Shown here one piece after another: positions 34,041 to 46,252 of a stretch of 64,000 nt of DNA. The stretch spans positions 275,129,496 through 275,193,495 of the forward strand of contig OX336394.1 of the NCBI GenBank assembly GCA_946902985.2, written 5' to 3'. The stretch's first letter is position 1, and every line of letters begins with the position of its first letter. This stretch comes from Meconema thalassinum (taxonomy: Eukaryota; Arthropoda; Insecta; Orthoptera; Tettigoniidae). The position numbers and the translations under genes were made by a program. The notes under the pieces are model-generated. The model was not told where the DNA came from and searched no databases. It saw only the letters and a list, made by a program, of their open reading frames with translations.

Positions 34041-35234
34041 ACTCACATATGCCTACAAATCTACGACTAATCTACAGCTAACTCTACACTCCAACTGTCT
34101 GCAAACATCTACAATTACACCCCTACCATCTACGCCACCTACACCTATCTGTCCAATACCCAACACCATTTCACCCTTAAAGTCACCCAAAGGTTCCAAG
34201 CAACAACAACAGCAACACATCTCTTTCTACACCAAGCCAGCAGAGTCACACCACAGGTCTTGCATAAGCGCTTGCTACATACATCAACAATTATACAGGA
34301 ACTGCTTCCTAAACAACAGTGTGGCAAGTTAACAGCAGTCAGCAATCGGAAACATTAAAATTGACCTCCCACTCAGAGGGGAATATCTGTTTACCCCGTG
34401 GCGCTGCTCGAACGAGCTTCGACGACAACGTATCTTCGGTGAGTGTATTTCTCAGGCCTCCTTAACACTTTGTTACATCCTACCCCTTACCATAGCTGTG
34501 ATATTTGTAAAAACACTACATTTATTGTCAAGCTGTCCCTATAGTTAGGGAAACTAATAGGTACATTAAATTGCAAGCCCTGCAGTAAACCACCACATTT
34601 ACCACAATTTGCGTACTTGTTCATTATTTCATTGAACACCGCCTGAATCCCCGCTCCACACTTTATAATTCACCGGGCTAACCTAAGATCGCTGCATACG
34701 GGATACCAACCTGTCCGTCACCAGTTGACATTGCCCTCTAAACACGCACGTGCGTACACTTCGTAGAACTGCGTTGTCAGCAATCCTTTTACCTTGATCG
34801 CTGCGTCTCCCACCTAGCTCGTTAAATGCCACCTTTATCTAGGAGACGTACCCCGTTCATTATAACCGCTAACTTGTAGAGTTTCGCCGTTTCCCCAGCA
34901 CCTTCTTTTCCGCTATCCCGCACATAGAGCCCGAAAGTTTAAAAACACCCTTTACACTTCCCCTAGTTATACACCACCCTCCACTCAACACCCCCCCCCC
35001 CTCCGTTCTACCCTCATAAAGGGTAAAACAATATGTTTGACCTTGTGCAGGGTTGGCCAACATCCCTCGGAGGCAAGTTTAAAAGCTGGAGCGTAGCGCT
35101 TTCTCGCTTATTTACTGTTTGTGTTGTTGTTGCATAAGGGCTGTGATATCGTGGTCATTTGGGTGTTTGCGTGTGGAATTTGTGTGATAACCTGTGTTAT
35201 TATGATGGCTGTATTAGTGCCAGTATTTGTAAAT

Positions 35235-35355
35235 TGGGAATAGGATCAGGAAGGAGGTGGACGTGGCCTTAAGTTAGGAATCATCCCAGCATTTTCCTGG
35301 AGTATAAGAGGGAAAACCACTGAAAACCACTTCTAGGAATGCTGAGGAGGGAATC
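35235..35355 (+). repeat. Fragment of an interspersed repeat
   Basis: The stretch with GGACGTGGCCTTAAGTTAGG, CAGCATTTTCCTGG and GGGAAAACCACTGAAAACC resembles, from memory, a short repeat widespread in polyneopteran insect genomes. No target duplication was seen. Confidence 0.35.
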
Positions 35356-36533
35356 TTACTGCGCATTAATGCAGTTACGACAGTGAAACATTTTATCAAA
35401 CAAATTCAACATACACCCACATACACGGGGTTGATGACAACGATCTCTCAGGTCTTACCGATTTATGCGAGAAGGCCACAGTGCTCGGCGTCTCTCGTTT
35501 CGTTTCTCGTGAGTTCGCATTGGTTCTTTATCACTGACGGTATGCTGAAGAAACGTACAACCTCCTTGTGATCAGCTCTATCCTGGTTGGTCCTCGTGTG
35601 ACAAGCAACAATTACACAGCATACCATCTCGAATTCAGCGATGAAAAGGGCTACTTTCTACGTTTTATTACCCAAAATGCAAGTACTTCCCTATTGTTTA
35701 CCAATTGGTCTTTACCACAAGATGGCGGGCATGCGGTTTCTGAGTACGGCGCATAGATGGCGTTAGCTTCGTTGGAGTAAAAGTAGGCAACCCACACGGC
35801 TCGTGCAACCCACCCATGTTAGAATATTATTTCATTGTATGTAGTTCAATTAATATTGTGCTACTTGATCCACTGCTGTACATGGATTAGCCATGTTACT
35901 TAACTGTAACTATAGGATGAACAATCAATTGGCACTTATAATAGGTAACCACTTCTTGAAATTATTGTGGCATGTAGTGTTAGCACACCAAACGTTGGAA
36001 CTGATTGCAAGAAGTTATCCTAAAGTGGAGATGTCAGTTTAGAACGCAACTAATAACTGCTGTGTACATTCGCATTAAACATCTAGTCAAGGAAGTGGTA
36101 AATAGCTCTTCTTTGTATTTGTATCACTCTACGTAATACTGGAATGCCGACTGTATGGGAGCAAAGTGCGGCTTTTGGTGCGACTAGTTACGCCTGGTAG
36201 TGCACGTCAAGGAGGAGAGTTTGACGTATACGAACGCAAGGATGATGTACGTACGTACAACGAGATACAAGTAAAAGAGGTACTTTTGAACATTTAGGTG
36301 AACGGTAAACTAAATGAAACTTACGCCAAAATACATATTTCAAAATATCATAGTAATTAGATACTTAAAATGGCTAGGAATATACGCCAACATAAAATAT
36401 TATATTACAGCCTAATTGTTCATCATTTTTATCCTTAGATCAAATGCAGCATACCCAATAACTATAGGCCTGCTGGCAAAAAATACAAGCCGCACGTACA
36501 TTAAAATATAATAAAAATAAGGTTAGACAGGGA

Positions 36534-36674
36534 ATGACTAAGAATAAAGAAAAAAGAAACTCCGCCAGTGCCGGTTGCAAGCCCGGGGCCTCATCTCGCA
36601 AGTGGAGAGGAAGGAGGAGCAGGAGGAGTATCAACCTCGTAAAAAAACAGGGTCCAACTGGCTCCGGATGGTAG
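36534..36674 (+). CDS. Small basic frame upstream of the RTE polyprotein
   Basis: A 46-residue frame, very rich in Arg, Lys, Ser and Gly, sits about 210 bp before the main start. Some RTE elements have a short first ORF; whether this one is translated is unknown. A further open stretch in another frame (about 36700-36918) is acidic and overlaps the start of the main frame. Confidence 0.3.
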   Translation: MTKNKEKRNSASAGCKPGASSRKWRGRRSRRSINLVKKQGPTGSGW

Positions 36675-36885
36675 CACCCTGTCATAGGGCCCCTACCTAG
36701 GGTTACTAGGCGAAACTGGTCAACGGTCTCAAAGGCGGAAGAGGAAACAAAGTATTTCCCAACGGCAGAGAGAGCGGAAGAACCTAGTGGAGTAAACCAC
36801 GAAAAAACAATCATTTCGGACTCACAATCCGATCTTACTTTGGAAGATAATTCCTCCCCTAACAAATCACAACTTTATTTGCAGA

Positions 36886-39800
36886 ATGGAAAGTCCGCTG
36901 AAAGAAAGCACTACCCCAGGTGGTAGCTCGAAAGAGAAATCCACCATTGCGTTATGCAATGCATCGGGACCTAGGGTTCTGGGGAGTCCCAACAACTGCA
37001 ACAAAGACGAGTCGGAGCGTCTTGAAATACCTTCCAAGCTGAGATTTAAACATAAGTACTTCATTGGGACCATAAATGTTAACTCGCTCCTCAAAGTAGG
37101 AAAGCAAAAAGAACTTGAAAAGCTTTTAGACAAGAATCAAATCCAGATCCTAGCTGTGCAAGAGACCAGATTCTTAGACAAGAATGTTGTGGACACTGAA
37201 CACTACAGAGTATTTAAAGGAAAGCCAGCAATAAAAATAATGGGAAACATGCCTCTACTAGGGACTGCCTTTTACGTAAACAAAAAGATAGTGACTAGTG
37301 TCACAGAATTCACATCGAAATCAGAAAGGCTATCGCTACTTACATTCAAGTGTAAAAACAAGAAGTACACGCTTATCAACTGCCATGCTCCCATTAATGA
37401 AGACAACAAAAAGAATCCACAGAAGGTGGACGATTTCTGGGATCTCTTAGACACTGAAATCTTGCAGATACCCGAGAAAAACATAAAAATTCTCCTGGGA
37501 GATTTTAATGCACAAATAGGAAAAGAGAGAAAATACAGGGACATCGTGGGAGATTACCCAGCGCATAGGAGGACAAACAGAAATGGGGAAAGGCTCATAA
37601 GACTCTGCAGAGCATTCCAGTTTAGAATAATGTCAACAAATTTCAGGAAACTCCCAAGAAAAGCGAAAACCTGGGTATCCCCAAATCCAAATTTAGGGAA
37701 ATTCCAACTGGACCATGTAGCGATATCAAGGAAAAACGCAAAAGAGGTAATGAATGTCAAGGTGATTAGAAACGGTGACTTCGATTCAGACCACTACCTT
37801 TCCAAAGCCAAAATCCGCTTCCTTCCGCTACGACAAAAGAGAGACCCACCTAGAATAACCAAATATAACATGAGCAAATTGAATATTTCCCACGACATTG
37901 TTAAGAACTTTAGGGAAGAAATCCGCAGCACCAAAAAGGAAAGTTGGCAACAACTCTGTACAGGAATCAATGACGCCGCAAAGAAGACACTGGGGTTGGC
38001 AAAGAGGAAAAGAGAAATCTGGTGGAACGAACACTGCGATGTAGCTCTCAGTAAGAGGTCTGAGGAATGGAGAAGATGGAAATCTTCTGGAAAAAGGGAA
38101 CACTTGGAACAATTCAGACAACAGAGGAAAGAAACATCCAGAATTTTCCGTAGGACCAAGCGATCTTTTGAAGCAGCACAGTTAGAAAATCTTCAGAGCA
38201 ACTTCGTTAAACACAACTCCAGAGACTTTTACCAGACATTCAAAAACAAACTTAAGGGTTACTAAGCCCCAAGTATGAGTTTTAGAAATGAGCAGGGAAA
38301 AATTGGACTGAACAACCATGAAAACTGCGAAATACTAGCTGGATACTTTCAAGATCTTTTGAACTGTCCAACCCCCACTTCTAGATTAGAAATAGCAGAC
38401 TCACCAGCAAACTCAAAAGAGGATGCACCACCAACAAAAGAAGAGATCAGGGTTGTCATCAAGAACCTAAAGAACAACAAAGCAAGTGGAGAAGATTCGA
38501 TAACAGCAGAAATGATTAAATGGGCTGAGCCAGAAATTCTAGACGACCTTCACAGAATCCTTGGTGCAGTCTGGGAAACCGAGAAAATTCCAGAAGAATG
38601 GAAAACAGCGCTGATCCATCCGCTCCACAAGAAAGGGGATAAGCAAGACGTGAACAACTACAGAGGTGTGTCCCTCCTTTCAATTGCTTATAAAATTCTC
38701 TCCAAGATTCTTCTAAACAGAATAGAAGATACGCTGGACAAACAACTAGGCGAGTACCAAGGAGGGTTTAGGAAAGGACGCTCCTGTGTTGAGCAGATCT
38801 TCAACTTGAAATCAATAATCCGTCACAGACTGCTGAGTAATAAGAAAATTGTGGTATCCTTCATAGACTTTAAAAAGGCATTTGATTCAGTGGACAGAGA
38901 TACCTTAGACAGGATCCTAAGGGAATTTGGAATCAAAACCAAACTAGCAAATATAGTCAAAGAGACCCTAACAAACACAACTTCCAGGGTGAAGTTCATG
39001 GGAGAGCTTTCTCGGCCGTTCGAAATTAAGACAGGAGTCAGGCAAGGGGATGGCCTATCACCAATCCTTTTCAACTGTGTCCTAGAGAAGGTTGTGAGAA
39101 TTTGGAACTCGGGATTGGAGAGTCGAGGAATAAACCCAATCTGCCGCGGGAGGAAGTCGGTAGGAATTAAAGTCAACTGCCTGGCGTTTGCAGATGATTT
39201 TGCAGTACTATCGGAAACCATGGAAGAAGCAGTCATACAAATCAACCTCTTGGAAAAGATCGCTAGCCAAACAGGACTAAGGATATCAGTTGAAAAGACA
39301 AAATTTATGACAAATGACAAACATGGACCAAAGTTCCTTGACACGGAGATAGGACGGATTGAAAGGGTAAAAAAGTTCAAGTACCTAGGAGAGACTATAC
39401 AGGAGAATGGGTTAGAAAAAGCAGCTGTTGGAGATCGAATTATAAAAATGGAAAGAGCGTATGGATTAACAAAAAATATCTACAACAAAAAGTCTATCTC
39501 CTGGAATGCCAAAATAAGGCAGTATAACACTGTCGTAAAAACAGAGTGCCTCTTTGCCAGCGAATGCCTCTCGATGAACTATAGCCTCGAAAAGCTAGAA
39601 GTCATGGAAAGGAGAATTCTTAGAAAAATCATGGGTGCAGTTCAGACTGAAGATGGATGTTGACTGAGAAGCAACGGAGAAGTCTACCAGAACGTGGAAA
39701 GAATCTCCGCGTCTATGCGGAATAGAAGGCTGACATTCCTCGGACATCTCTATAGAATGAACGACCATAGATTAACTAAACAAATATTCGACTATCTCTG

Positions 39801-40056
39801 GAAGAAAAAGACCACCATAACATGGATTAAGGAAGTTAGGAAAGATTTAGAAAAGTTAAACATCACAGAATCTCAAATGCTAGAAAGAAATGTATTTAAG
39901 AGCAAAGTGAACAATCTGGAAGGGTTTCAAGATGAAGGAAGACCTAAGAGAAGTGGACGAACTTGGACAGAAGACCAAAGAAAAAATGCCAGTGAACGCA
40001 TGAAGGAATATTGGAGACAGAGGAAACTCCAGGCAAAGAATAAGAAAAAGAAATAA
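36886..40056 (+). pseudogene. RTE endonuclease-reverse transcriptase, two in-frame stops
   Basis: One frame from ATG 36886 to 40056 is interrupted only by TAA at 38263-38265 and TGA at 39661-39663 (the latter where Trp would be expected). Endonuclease motifs: GTINVNSL (Asn about 64), VQETRF (Glu about 93), LLGDFNAQ (Asp 206, Asn 208) and DSDHYL (Asp 302, His 303), all catalytic residues present. RT motifs: WKTALIHPLHKKGD, NNYRGVSLLS, GEYQGGFRKGRSC, FIDFKKAFDSVD, GVRQGDGLSPILFN and the active site FADD (39187-39198), then the KFKYLGETI thumb. The C terminus has RRLTFLGHLYRM and a Lys-rich end. The protein would nick target DNA and prime reverse transcription there. Confidence 0.9.
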
Positions 40057-40283
40057 AATTGTTGCGTGATCCTAAGTGGTCAATTCGCGTGAAAAATAAA
40101 AAAGATATGGTAATTTGTATTCAACATTTTTAATACCGGTAACTCAAACGAAGCATTCATATGTGTGTGAATATGTATAAGCCTACAACTAAACAATTAA
40201 ATACCTAAGTAGATGCTTAGTGAACAAAAATACATACTTTATTTATACAAAACAACCACATGTTCAATATTCTTCAAGAGAAT

Positions 40284-40474
40284 GAGGCATGTTGCGCAGC
40301 GGTCAAGTTATTCGCCTCTCACCAAGGTGGACCAGGTTCGATTACCGGTTATTGCATGTGCGATTTTCGAAGTGAAATGCCATTTCCTGTGGTTTGGATT
40401 CCACGTAAAATGGAGGTCCATTGGCTCATGATCACAAGATTAACGGTCACGTAAAACTACAAGCTTCTTTTTCT
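40284..40474 (+). mobile_element. tRNA-derived SINE, second copy of the 23943 family
   Basis: GTTGCGCAGCGGTC (A box), GCCTCTCACCAAGG (anticodon arm, CAC) and GGTTCGATTACC (B box with a change) lead into the same body as the SINE at 23943 (TGGATTCCACGTAAAATGG, ATTAACGGTCACGTAAAAC), ending AAGCTTC plus T/C tail. Possible imperfect target duplication around ATTCTTCAAGAG and TTCTTTAAAGCA. Confidence 0.88.
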
Positions 40475-41082
40475 TTAAAGCAGGTCGAAACTTAGACCTC
40501 ACATAAGTCATACAGCAAACGAACAGGGTCTTGCAGGGAAGATCCCTTAAGCCGAATTCTTTTTATCGTCTCCAAGACTGACATAATAAAAGTATACCGA
40601 ACTGGAAAATGTGAAATTTTATGCCTATGCTGATGAAAAAAGTAACAATAAATATTAGGCCTAGGTCTACATACTTCAACTTGAAGGCTACTTCTCGTTC
40701 AATAACTCTCGGTCTTTTCTTGGGTGGCTGAAGCAGATGCTGTGGGAAATTGAAAATTGCAGGTACCGCATCATCTTTAAGCAGTGGCTTGGTTCTATTT
40801 GAATGAAACAAGTAGCATTATTTATAAAAGTGTTCAAGGCTATAACCCATTTCTTTAATACATCTGGTCGTTTCCGTGGAAATCTGTAATTTAAGCTAGG
40901 CCTAGGTTTTAATTTTGTGACTAATAACTTATAAACTATAATAGGGCCTACGTGTATTTGTCATATGCTATTTAGGCCTATTATGTCAAAATTTGATGTA
41001 AGACGTATCCATAAACGCAGAATAGGCTACTTCATTAAATATCTCTATTCGAAAATAAAGTAGACCGTAAACCAACCGTACA
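40475..41082 (+). other. Gene-free spacer before the CR1-like LINE
   Basis: A+T-rich sequence with no domain-bearing frame. Part of it may be the 5' untranslated region of the LINE that follows; no edge is visible. Confidence 0.4.
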
Positions 41083-42114
41083 AGATGGCGACAAGTGACA
41101 AATCAACCAAGTGTGGTCAGTGTCAAAAATGTGTAACTGATCACGTAGACTACATAATTTGCTATGCGGAATGTGGTAAACCATACCACAGAACCTGTGT
41201 AAACATAAAGAAGAAAGTTTTGTAACCGGCTTTTGTCCGACAAAGCCAAGCAATGGTATTGTGTCGAGTGCAGTGCAATAAGTAGGTTAACTACGGAAAA
41301 GGTTTCTAAAATCGCCTCGCCAGACGAGAATGTAAGTAAACCAGATTTAGAAGATCTTGTTTGTGAAATCAACCTCCGACTAATAAAACTCGAAAATATT
41401 GAAAAGACTCAGAATGACATGCTTAGGTCCGTAACATACTTTTCTGATTGTTTGGATGGTATGAAAAATGGCATTTCAACTGCCGCACAAACTCTGAAGC
41501 AAGCCTTGTCAGAAATAACAACGCTCAGCCAAAGAGTTTTTGAGTTAGAGAAGGATAAGGATATCGCTTGCAGTGAGGTTAAAATGTTAAAGCAAGAGAA
41601 TCTCGAGCTTCAACAGTACGTTCGGGGAAACAACCTAGAGCTTCATGGCGTGCGGCACACTTCAAACGAAAACACCATTCAGATTGTCAAGACTATCGCT
41701 GACCAATTGGGTGTCACAGTTGTTGAGTCCGATATTGACGCCTGCCATCGGCTCCACAAAGCAGAGAAGGCCTCCCACCTCCTTTACTAGTAAAATTCTG
41801 CAGTCGGCTAAAAAAATGGCAATTTTAAAAGGCAAAAGATCCAAACCCAACCTGAACTCAAGTGATGCTGAAATCAATGCGAGGGCTAGGCCTATCTACA
41901 TAAACGATTGACGCCAGCTAATAAAGTACTCCACAAACAGGCAAGAGACCTCCGTAAATTTGGTTTTAAATTCGTCTGGACCAGGGACTGCAAAATATAC
42001 GTCCTTAAATCAGATAGTGACCAGGCCGTCAGAATCAGCTCACCAGAAGACATTGAAAGGCTAGTAAGAGACTCTTCCATCAACAAGGCTCAGCCATCCC
42101 ATTCACATAAATAA
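41083..42114 (+). pseudogene. LINE ORF1 with PHD-like zinc finger and coiled coil
   Basis: From ATG 41083 the sequence gives a Cys/His finger: CGQCQKC, ICYAECGKPYHRTCVNI and, after a one-base frameshift near 41220, QWYCVEC. This is a C4HC3 PHD-type pattern, as known in ORF1 proteins of some CR1/Jockey LINEs. A Leu/Glu-rich coiled coil follows (about 41360-41620), then NNLELHGVRHTSNEN and IDACHRLHKAEK. After another frameshift come the nucleic-acid-binding C-terminal motifs (TSKILQSAKKMAILKGKR, ARDLRKFGFKFVWTRDCKIY). It would coat LINE RNA. It is broken by at least three frame changes. Confidence 0.8.
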
Positions 42115-42117
42115 TAA

Positions 42118-42863
42118 TGAATCAAGACATGGACCTACTAGTTGATGTTGACTTACACACATCAATTGATGAGCGTAAATATGACTGTATCCACGACTAC
42201 GTAGCATACACTAAAAATGAGGTTAGCCAAATCAAGTGTCTTTACCTAAATAGCAGAAGCATAAAAATAAACTAGAAGATATCGAGATACTAATACATAT
42301 TGTTGAAAATCTAGATGTCATAGTGGTAACCGAGACTTGGGTGAAAATTAATGAAGCTAAATACTTCAACCTAAACAACTATTCTGTTGTATTTGTACAC
42401 AGAGACAATCAGGATGGTGGAGGCGTGGGGGTTTATGTCTACAAAAATGGAATATAAAAGTTCTTAACCTAGTCAAGAGTAACCATAGCTTGACCCAGTT
42501 AGAGCTTATAAGAAGTGATACTGTTCGTTTCAATAACCTGCATACTATTAATATAATTGCAGTATATAATCCTAACATAAATAACGCAACAAATTTCATG
42601 CAATCTCTAGAGCACATTCTCTCGAAAAAAATGCCAATCTTTGCTTATGCATTGGTGATACAAATATTAACTTACTAAACAAAAATAATGTAACCAAATG
42701 ATACCTCAATCTACTATCAAGCTATGGTTTCACACAAGGCAATACTCGGTATCGAACAAGAATATGTGAATCAACAAGTACACTCCTTGATCAGGTAGCC
42801 ACTAATAACTGTAATTATACCTACAGGATAAGCAATATAAATAGTGATATTAGTGATCATAAT
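42118..42863 (+). pseudogene. LINE ORF2 endonuclease remnant
   Basis: LYLNSRSIK, LDVIVVTETWVK, VFVHRDNQDGGGVGVYV and IIAVYNPN are AP-endonuclease motifs of CR1/Jockey elements, in more than one frame. Downstream come a G-D-T-N-I-N box in a shifted frame and the terminal S-D-H before the solo LTR begins. Stops at 42456 and 42675 and small indels disable it. Confidence 0.8.
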
Positions 42864-44612
42864 TGAGCCAATTGTTTGGCTCGCTTCTCTGCATGAGGTA
42901 CGAAAAGTTGTCTGAGATTATATTTGAAATGCGCGGCGTGCTTATAACTTCGTTGACTGCCGTCAGGTTGCAGCATTTGTCAAGCGCTAGTCCTCCGCAT
43001 GTAATTTGAAAGTTGATCTGCTAGAGAGCAGGTAAAGTTTCTTTCTTCTCGTAGAATGCATGACTGTGATATTGTTGCATTACTAGATGTTGGCAGTCTT
43101 CGATTTGTGAAACCTTATGGTTAGAAAATATTGTTTATCTGTACTTGATACTATTATCGTCGTGGGAATTGAGATGACTTGGAAGCGTAAAATATCTTAT
43201 CTTTGGAAACTGGTAAACTTCGCAATTTATTAGGCCTACGATACTATGGACGCATTTTGGATATTGAAGACATTATGAATACAACCTGTGACGACGTGGG
43301 AGTACATGTGGATATGGTTATGTTGGTAAACTGATGAAATGTGTAAAACTTGTTGGACTGTATTGATGTACGTAATTAGGCTGAGGGCATGTATGGTTGA
43401 AAAGGTAATGTATTGATATTCTAATTTATGTTCTCTGTGGAGAAAGGTCTTTGAAATGAGATGTCATTTTAATTTATTGTCAACCTCGAGATTTCTCTCT
43501 GATGGTTTCGACACTCAGATTTTGTAACATAGCCAAGTTGTTTAACCTAAAAATGTATTGTTTGTTATTGTCTTGTTTTGGCTACGTGAATTAGTTTGAC
43601 CCTTATGGTTCCGTGAAAGATTATTTTACTTGTTTTCTCTTGAGTTGTCGTGCTGCGCAGTTGGTTCCTCTGGAGTGCTTTGTTGTTGGAACATGGGAAC
43701 AACTATCAAGTTTATTATTATCGCTGTCAGCTGTTATTAGAAATGAGAGTGTAGTAGCCATTGCTCGGATGTAGATGTTTTGCTAATTTGCTCCGTAATA
43801 TTTGTAGTTGATTAATGTGAATTAATCTTAAGTTTCGATGGATACAAGCTGTGGAAAGCGTAACATTATATCATCTTACTTCGCTACATGTATATTCGAT
43901 GAAAACACAGATTATTAAGCAAGGGAAGAGTAAGTGATTTGGTGACTGATGTATTTATGTATGGAAGAAAAACGAAAGAAGCCTTGGATAGAGATAAACG
44001 TATTGTATTGCATCTTGATATTTGAAGCTGGTTATCAAGTATTCATCTTGGGTTATGACGGATGTAGATTTGGAAAACAAAAGGTACTATCGTAAGACTT
44101 CGCTACTTTTTAAAAGTTGGATGAAATGGCTGTTAATTTATCAAGAGGACTTTATGTTATGGAACAAGGATGCGTGATTCGATGTTTGAAGTACTTATGT
44201 GAGGTTGATGATTTTGCCAAGAAAACTTCTGTATTTGTCTACATATAGTCTATCATTGAGGCAATACTAAAGGAGGTTATATTGTGTTGGACGCATTGAG
44301 ATTAAGAAATATGATAAAAGAAAAAAGGATATGCTCATTTAAAATTGTATTAAGTGGTCGGGTAAAAGTAAGTACCTTGATTCAAAAGTTCCTACATCTG
44401 TATTTGTTGTTATGTTGTTGTCAATGTATTTTGTATCTGAAGGTGTTGACAAAATACATTGTGTGTATACCAGATTTCCAGTGTATCATATCTTAGATCT
44501 GAGATTCATTGACAGCTTCAAACTGGTAGGCAAGTTAAATGGTCGTAAACGGTCCAGCAGCATCCCTTCTCAATATACAGAAAGACCCACTTAAAAGGGG
44601 GTAGGTGTGTCA
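42864..44612 (+). mobile_element. Solo LTR with 5-bp target duplication, related to LARD
   Basis: The insert begins TGAGCCAATTGTTTGGCTC, ends GTAGGTGTGTCA and is flanked by ATAAT on both sides (42859-42863 and 44613-44617). The LINE endonuclease ends on the left and its linker resumes on the right. TG..CA ends, a 5-bp duplication and absence of internal coding sequence define a solo LTR of 1749 bp. Its first bases resemble the LARD LTR starts (TGAGCCGATTGG), suggesting a related family. The first 18 bases form a small inverted repeat (GAGCCAA/TTGGCTC). Confidence 0.9.
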
Positions 44613-44617
44613 ATAAT

Positions 44618-45370
44618 ATTCTTGTAACTGAGATTTTCTGGTCAAATTACTATCCAGGCAAAAGCCCAATCTCGAACATGACATTTAAATCCCCCCCCCC
44701 CAACAAGCAAAGGTCTAGTTCAAAAAACGTAAATAAAAATTACCGGTACGTGAACAAAAACAAATTCTCTAATGATCTCAATCAAATAGACTGTTTAGAT
44801 GATGTAAACGAAACTTACATCGCCATGAAACACAAAATCTTGGCACAGACACCCAACAAAGAAAACAGTGACACACCTTCGAAGGAAATACACCAGAACC
44901 ACAATAACCCATGGATAACAACATAATTAATTCAGCTAATAAAACAAAGGGACCTACTACATGCTAAACTTAAAACTAGCATTCACAGACACAACAACCT
45001 CTTAAAGGAAGAGCACATAATAGGTAGGAACAAAGTGACAGCTTTAAAACGGAAACTGAAATCGTCATACTATGAACATAAATTAACATTGAACGCCAAT
45101 AGCATAAAAGATACTTGGAAAGTAATCAATGAAATGATCTACAACTGCACAATTGAAAACAAAATGTTCCCAGTGAGATAATAATTGACGGTAAATCTTT
45201 CACAGGAAAAGAAAATAATTGCAATGCTCTAAACACTCACTTTATAAACATAGCACACAAGTTAGCCAAAAAAATCCTCCCAGGGAAGAAAGTTAATGAA
45301 ATTAATGTCAACACAGATTCCATATTTATGACCCCGACTAATGAGATGGAAATTCCCAATATTATATTAA
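44618..45370 (+). pseudogene. LINE ORF2 linker between endonuclease and RT
   Basis: After the solo LTR the protein resumes with VTEIFWSNYYPG, then a C-run frameshift (44690), a Lys/Asn-rich stretch and NHNNPWIT, after which RDLLHAKLKTS marks the usual CR1/Jockey linker. A later segment, NALNTHFINIAHKLA, leads to the RT. Stops and a frameshift are present. A TTAA at 45367-45370 is where the piggyBac-type element inserted. Confidence 0.75.
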
Positions 45371-46248
45371 CCCTTTATAGTTCCTTGGGATACTATGTAT
45401 TTATAGAACGGTGTTAGGGAGAGAATCTTCCCACCCCTTTCATTTCAAGCAGTTCCACATGCATCCACAAGCTAGATGCAGAGAAATACTGAAAACCCAT
45501 ATATTTGATGTATACTGTCATCAGAAACTAAAGGTAGGAAGCATATATCTCAGTGGTCTCCACAGTGCAAGTGCTCGCCAGTTCGGTTGTGTTGAGTGAA
45601 AGAAATGCATTGTTTTACAGAAGAAGGTGGTTTTTATTGAAGATAAGAGGTTTGCAAACGCTGGTATATAGCTGAAATACAATGTTAATAATGGTTTTGG
45701 TCACTTGAGTAAATATATTTCAGCTAGAATGGAAATTATTATCCTGCTCAGGGTGTTCGCCATAGAATAGAAGATTTTTAAAATTAATTTTCTGTGTTTT
45801 TAGTAAATACTATTTTGAAATTATTGAATTATATTCGAATATACTAACTTTTAACATTCCAAAATCACTTTTATATTTTTTGTGCAGTTTTCGGCAAAGA
45901 TGATATAGGTCACTGACCTTGTGTTCCGTGGCAGTTACGGGTTTTTCTTAAATTATAGAGTGTGATGGGTGTTTTTATACATTATATCCTGTTAAATTAA
46001 CCTAATTATTGAGTGATAAACACAGTATCATCATAATTTGGAGGTGGGAGATTATTACCCCATTGCTCATTTAAGGAAACATACTGTCGGGTGTGGGCAG
46101 TGGGATAATAATTTCCTACCCCATATTTCATAAAATAGAATTCACACCCATAAAATTGTTGCATATTTCTACTCATCTATCACTCCCAATTACAAATGTG
46201 CAAAAAAAGCAAATATGTTATACCCCCAGTCTTTTGCCCTATAAAGGG
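45371..46248. mobile_element. piggyBac-type non-autonomous element (878 bp)
   Basis: Terminal inverted repeats CCCTTTATAG and CTATAAAGGG lie directly inside duplicated TTAA sites (45367-45370 and 46249-46252). TTAA duplication and CCC-starting ends are hallmarks of piggyBac. No transposase frame is present, so it moved in trans. The LINE reading frame is continuous if the insert and one TTAA are disregarded, which confirms the boundaries. Confidence 0.93.
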
Positions 46249-46252
46249 TTAA

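Larger units (their letters stand above)
30876..36440. other. Gene-free region between FLYWCH copy 1 and the RTE LINE
   Basis: No open frame here shows a domain. Noted inside: imperfect repeats with GTAAGACC at 31790-31890; a 12-bp palindrome GTGTCATGACAC at about 32126-32137 region; a short overlapping pair of hydrophobic frames at 33126-33350 without support; an (AT)n run at 33470-33496; a purine-rich tract at about 33895-33945; a candidate LTR edge at 34001; and a C-run near 34990. The 5' LTR expected for the minus-strand gypsy element may lie here but was not recognised. Confidence 0.5.
36441..40120 (+). mobile_element. RTE-like non-LTR retrotransposon, nearly intact
   Basis: A short 5' region with a small basic frame is followed by one long frame encoding an AP-type endonuclease and a reverse transcriptase. 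A short A-rich 3' end follows. There is no LTR and no target duplication that could be assigned by eye. Only two premature stops interrupt 1,057 codons, which suggests a fairly recent insertion. The 5' limit is approximate. Confidence 0.85.

Noticed and set aside
36440..38159. Several minus-strand frames opposite the RTE LINE
   Set aside because: Antisense shadows of the long RTE frame; no domain.
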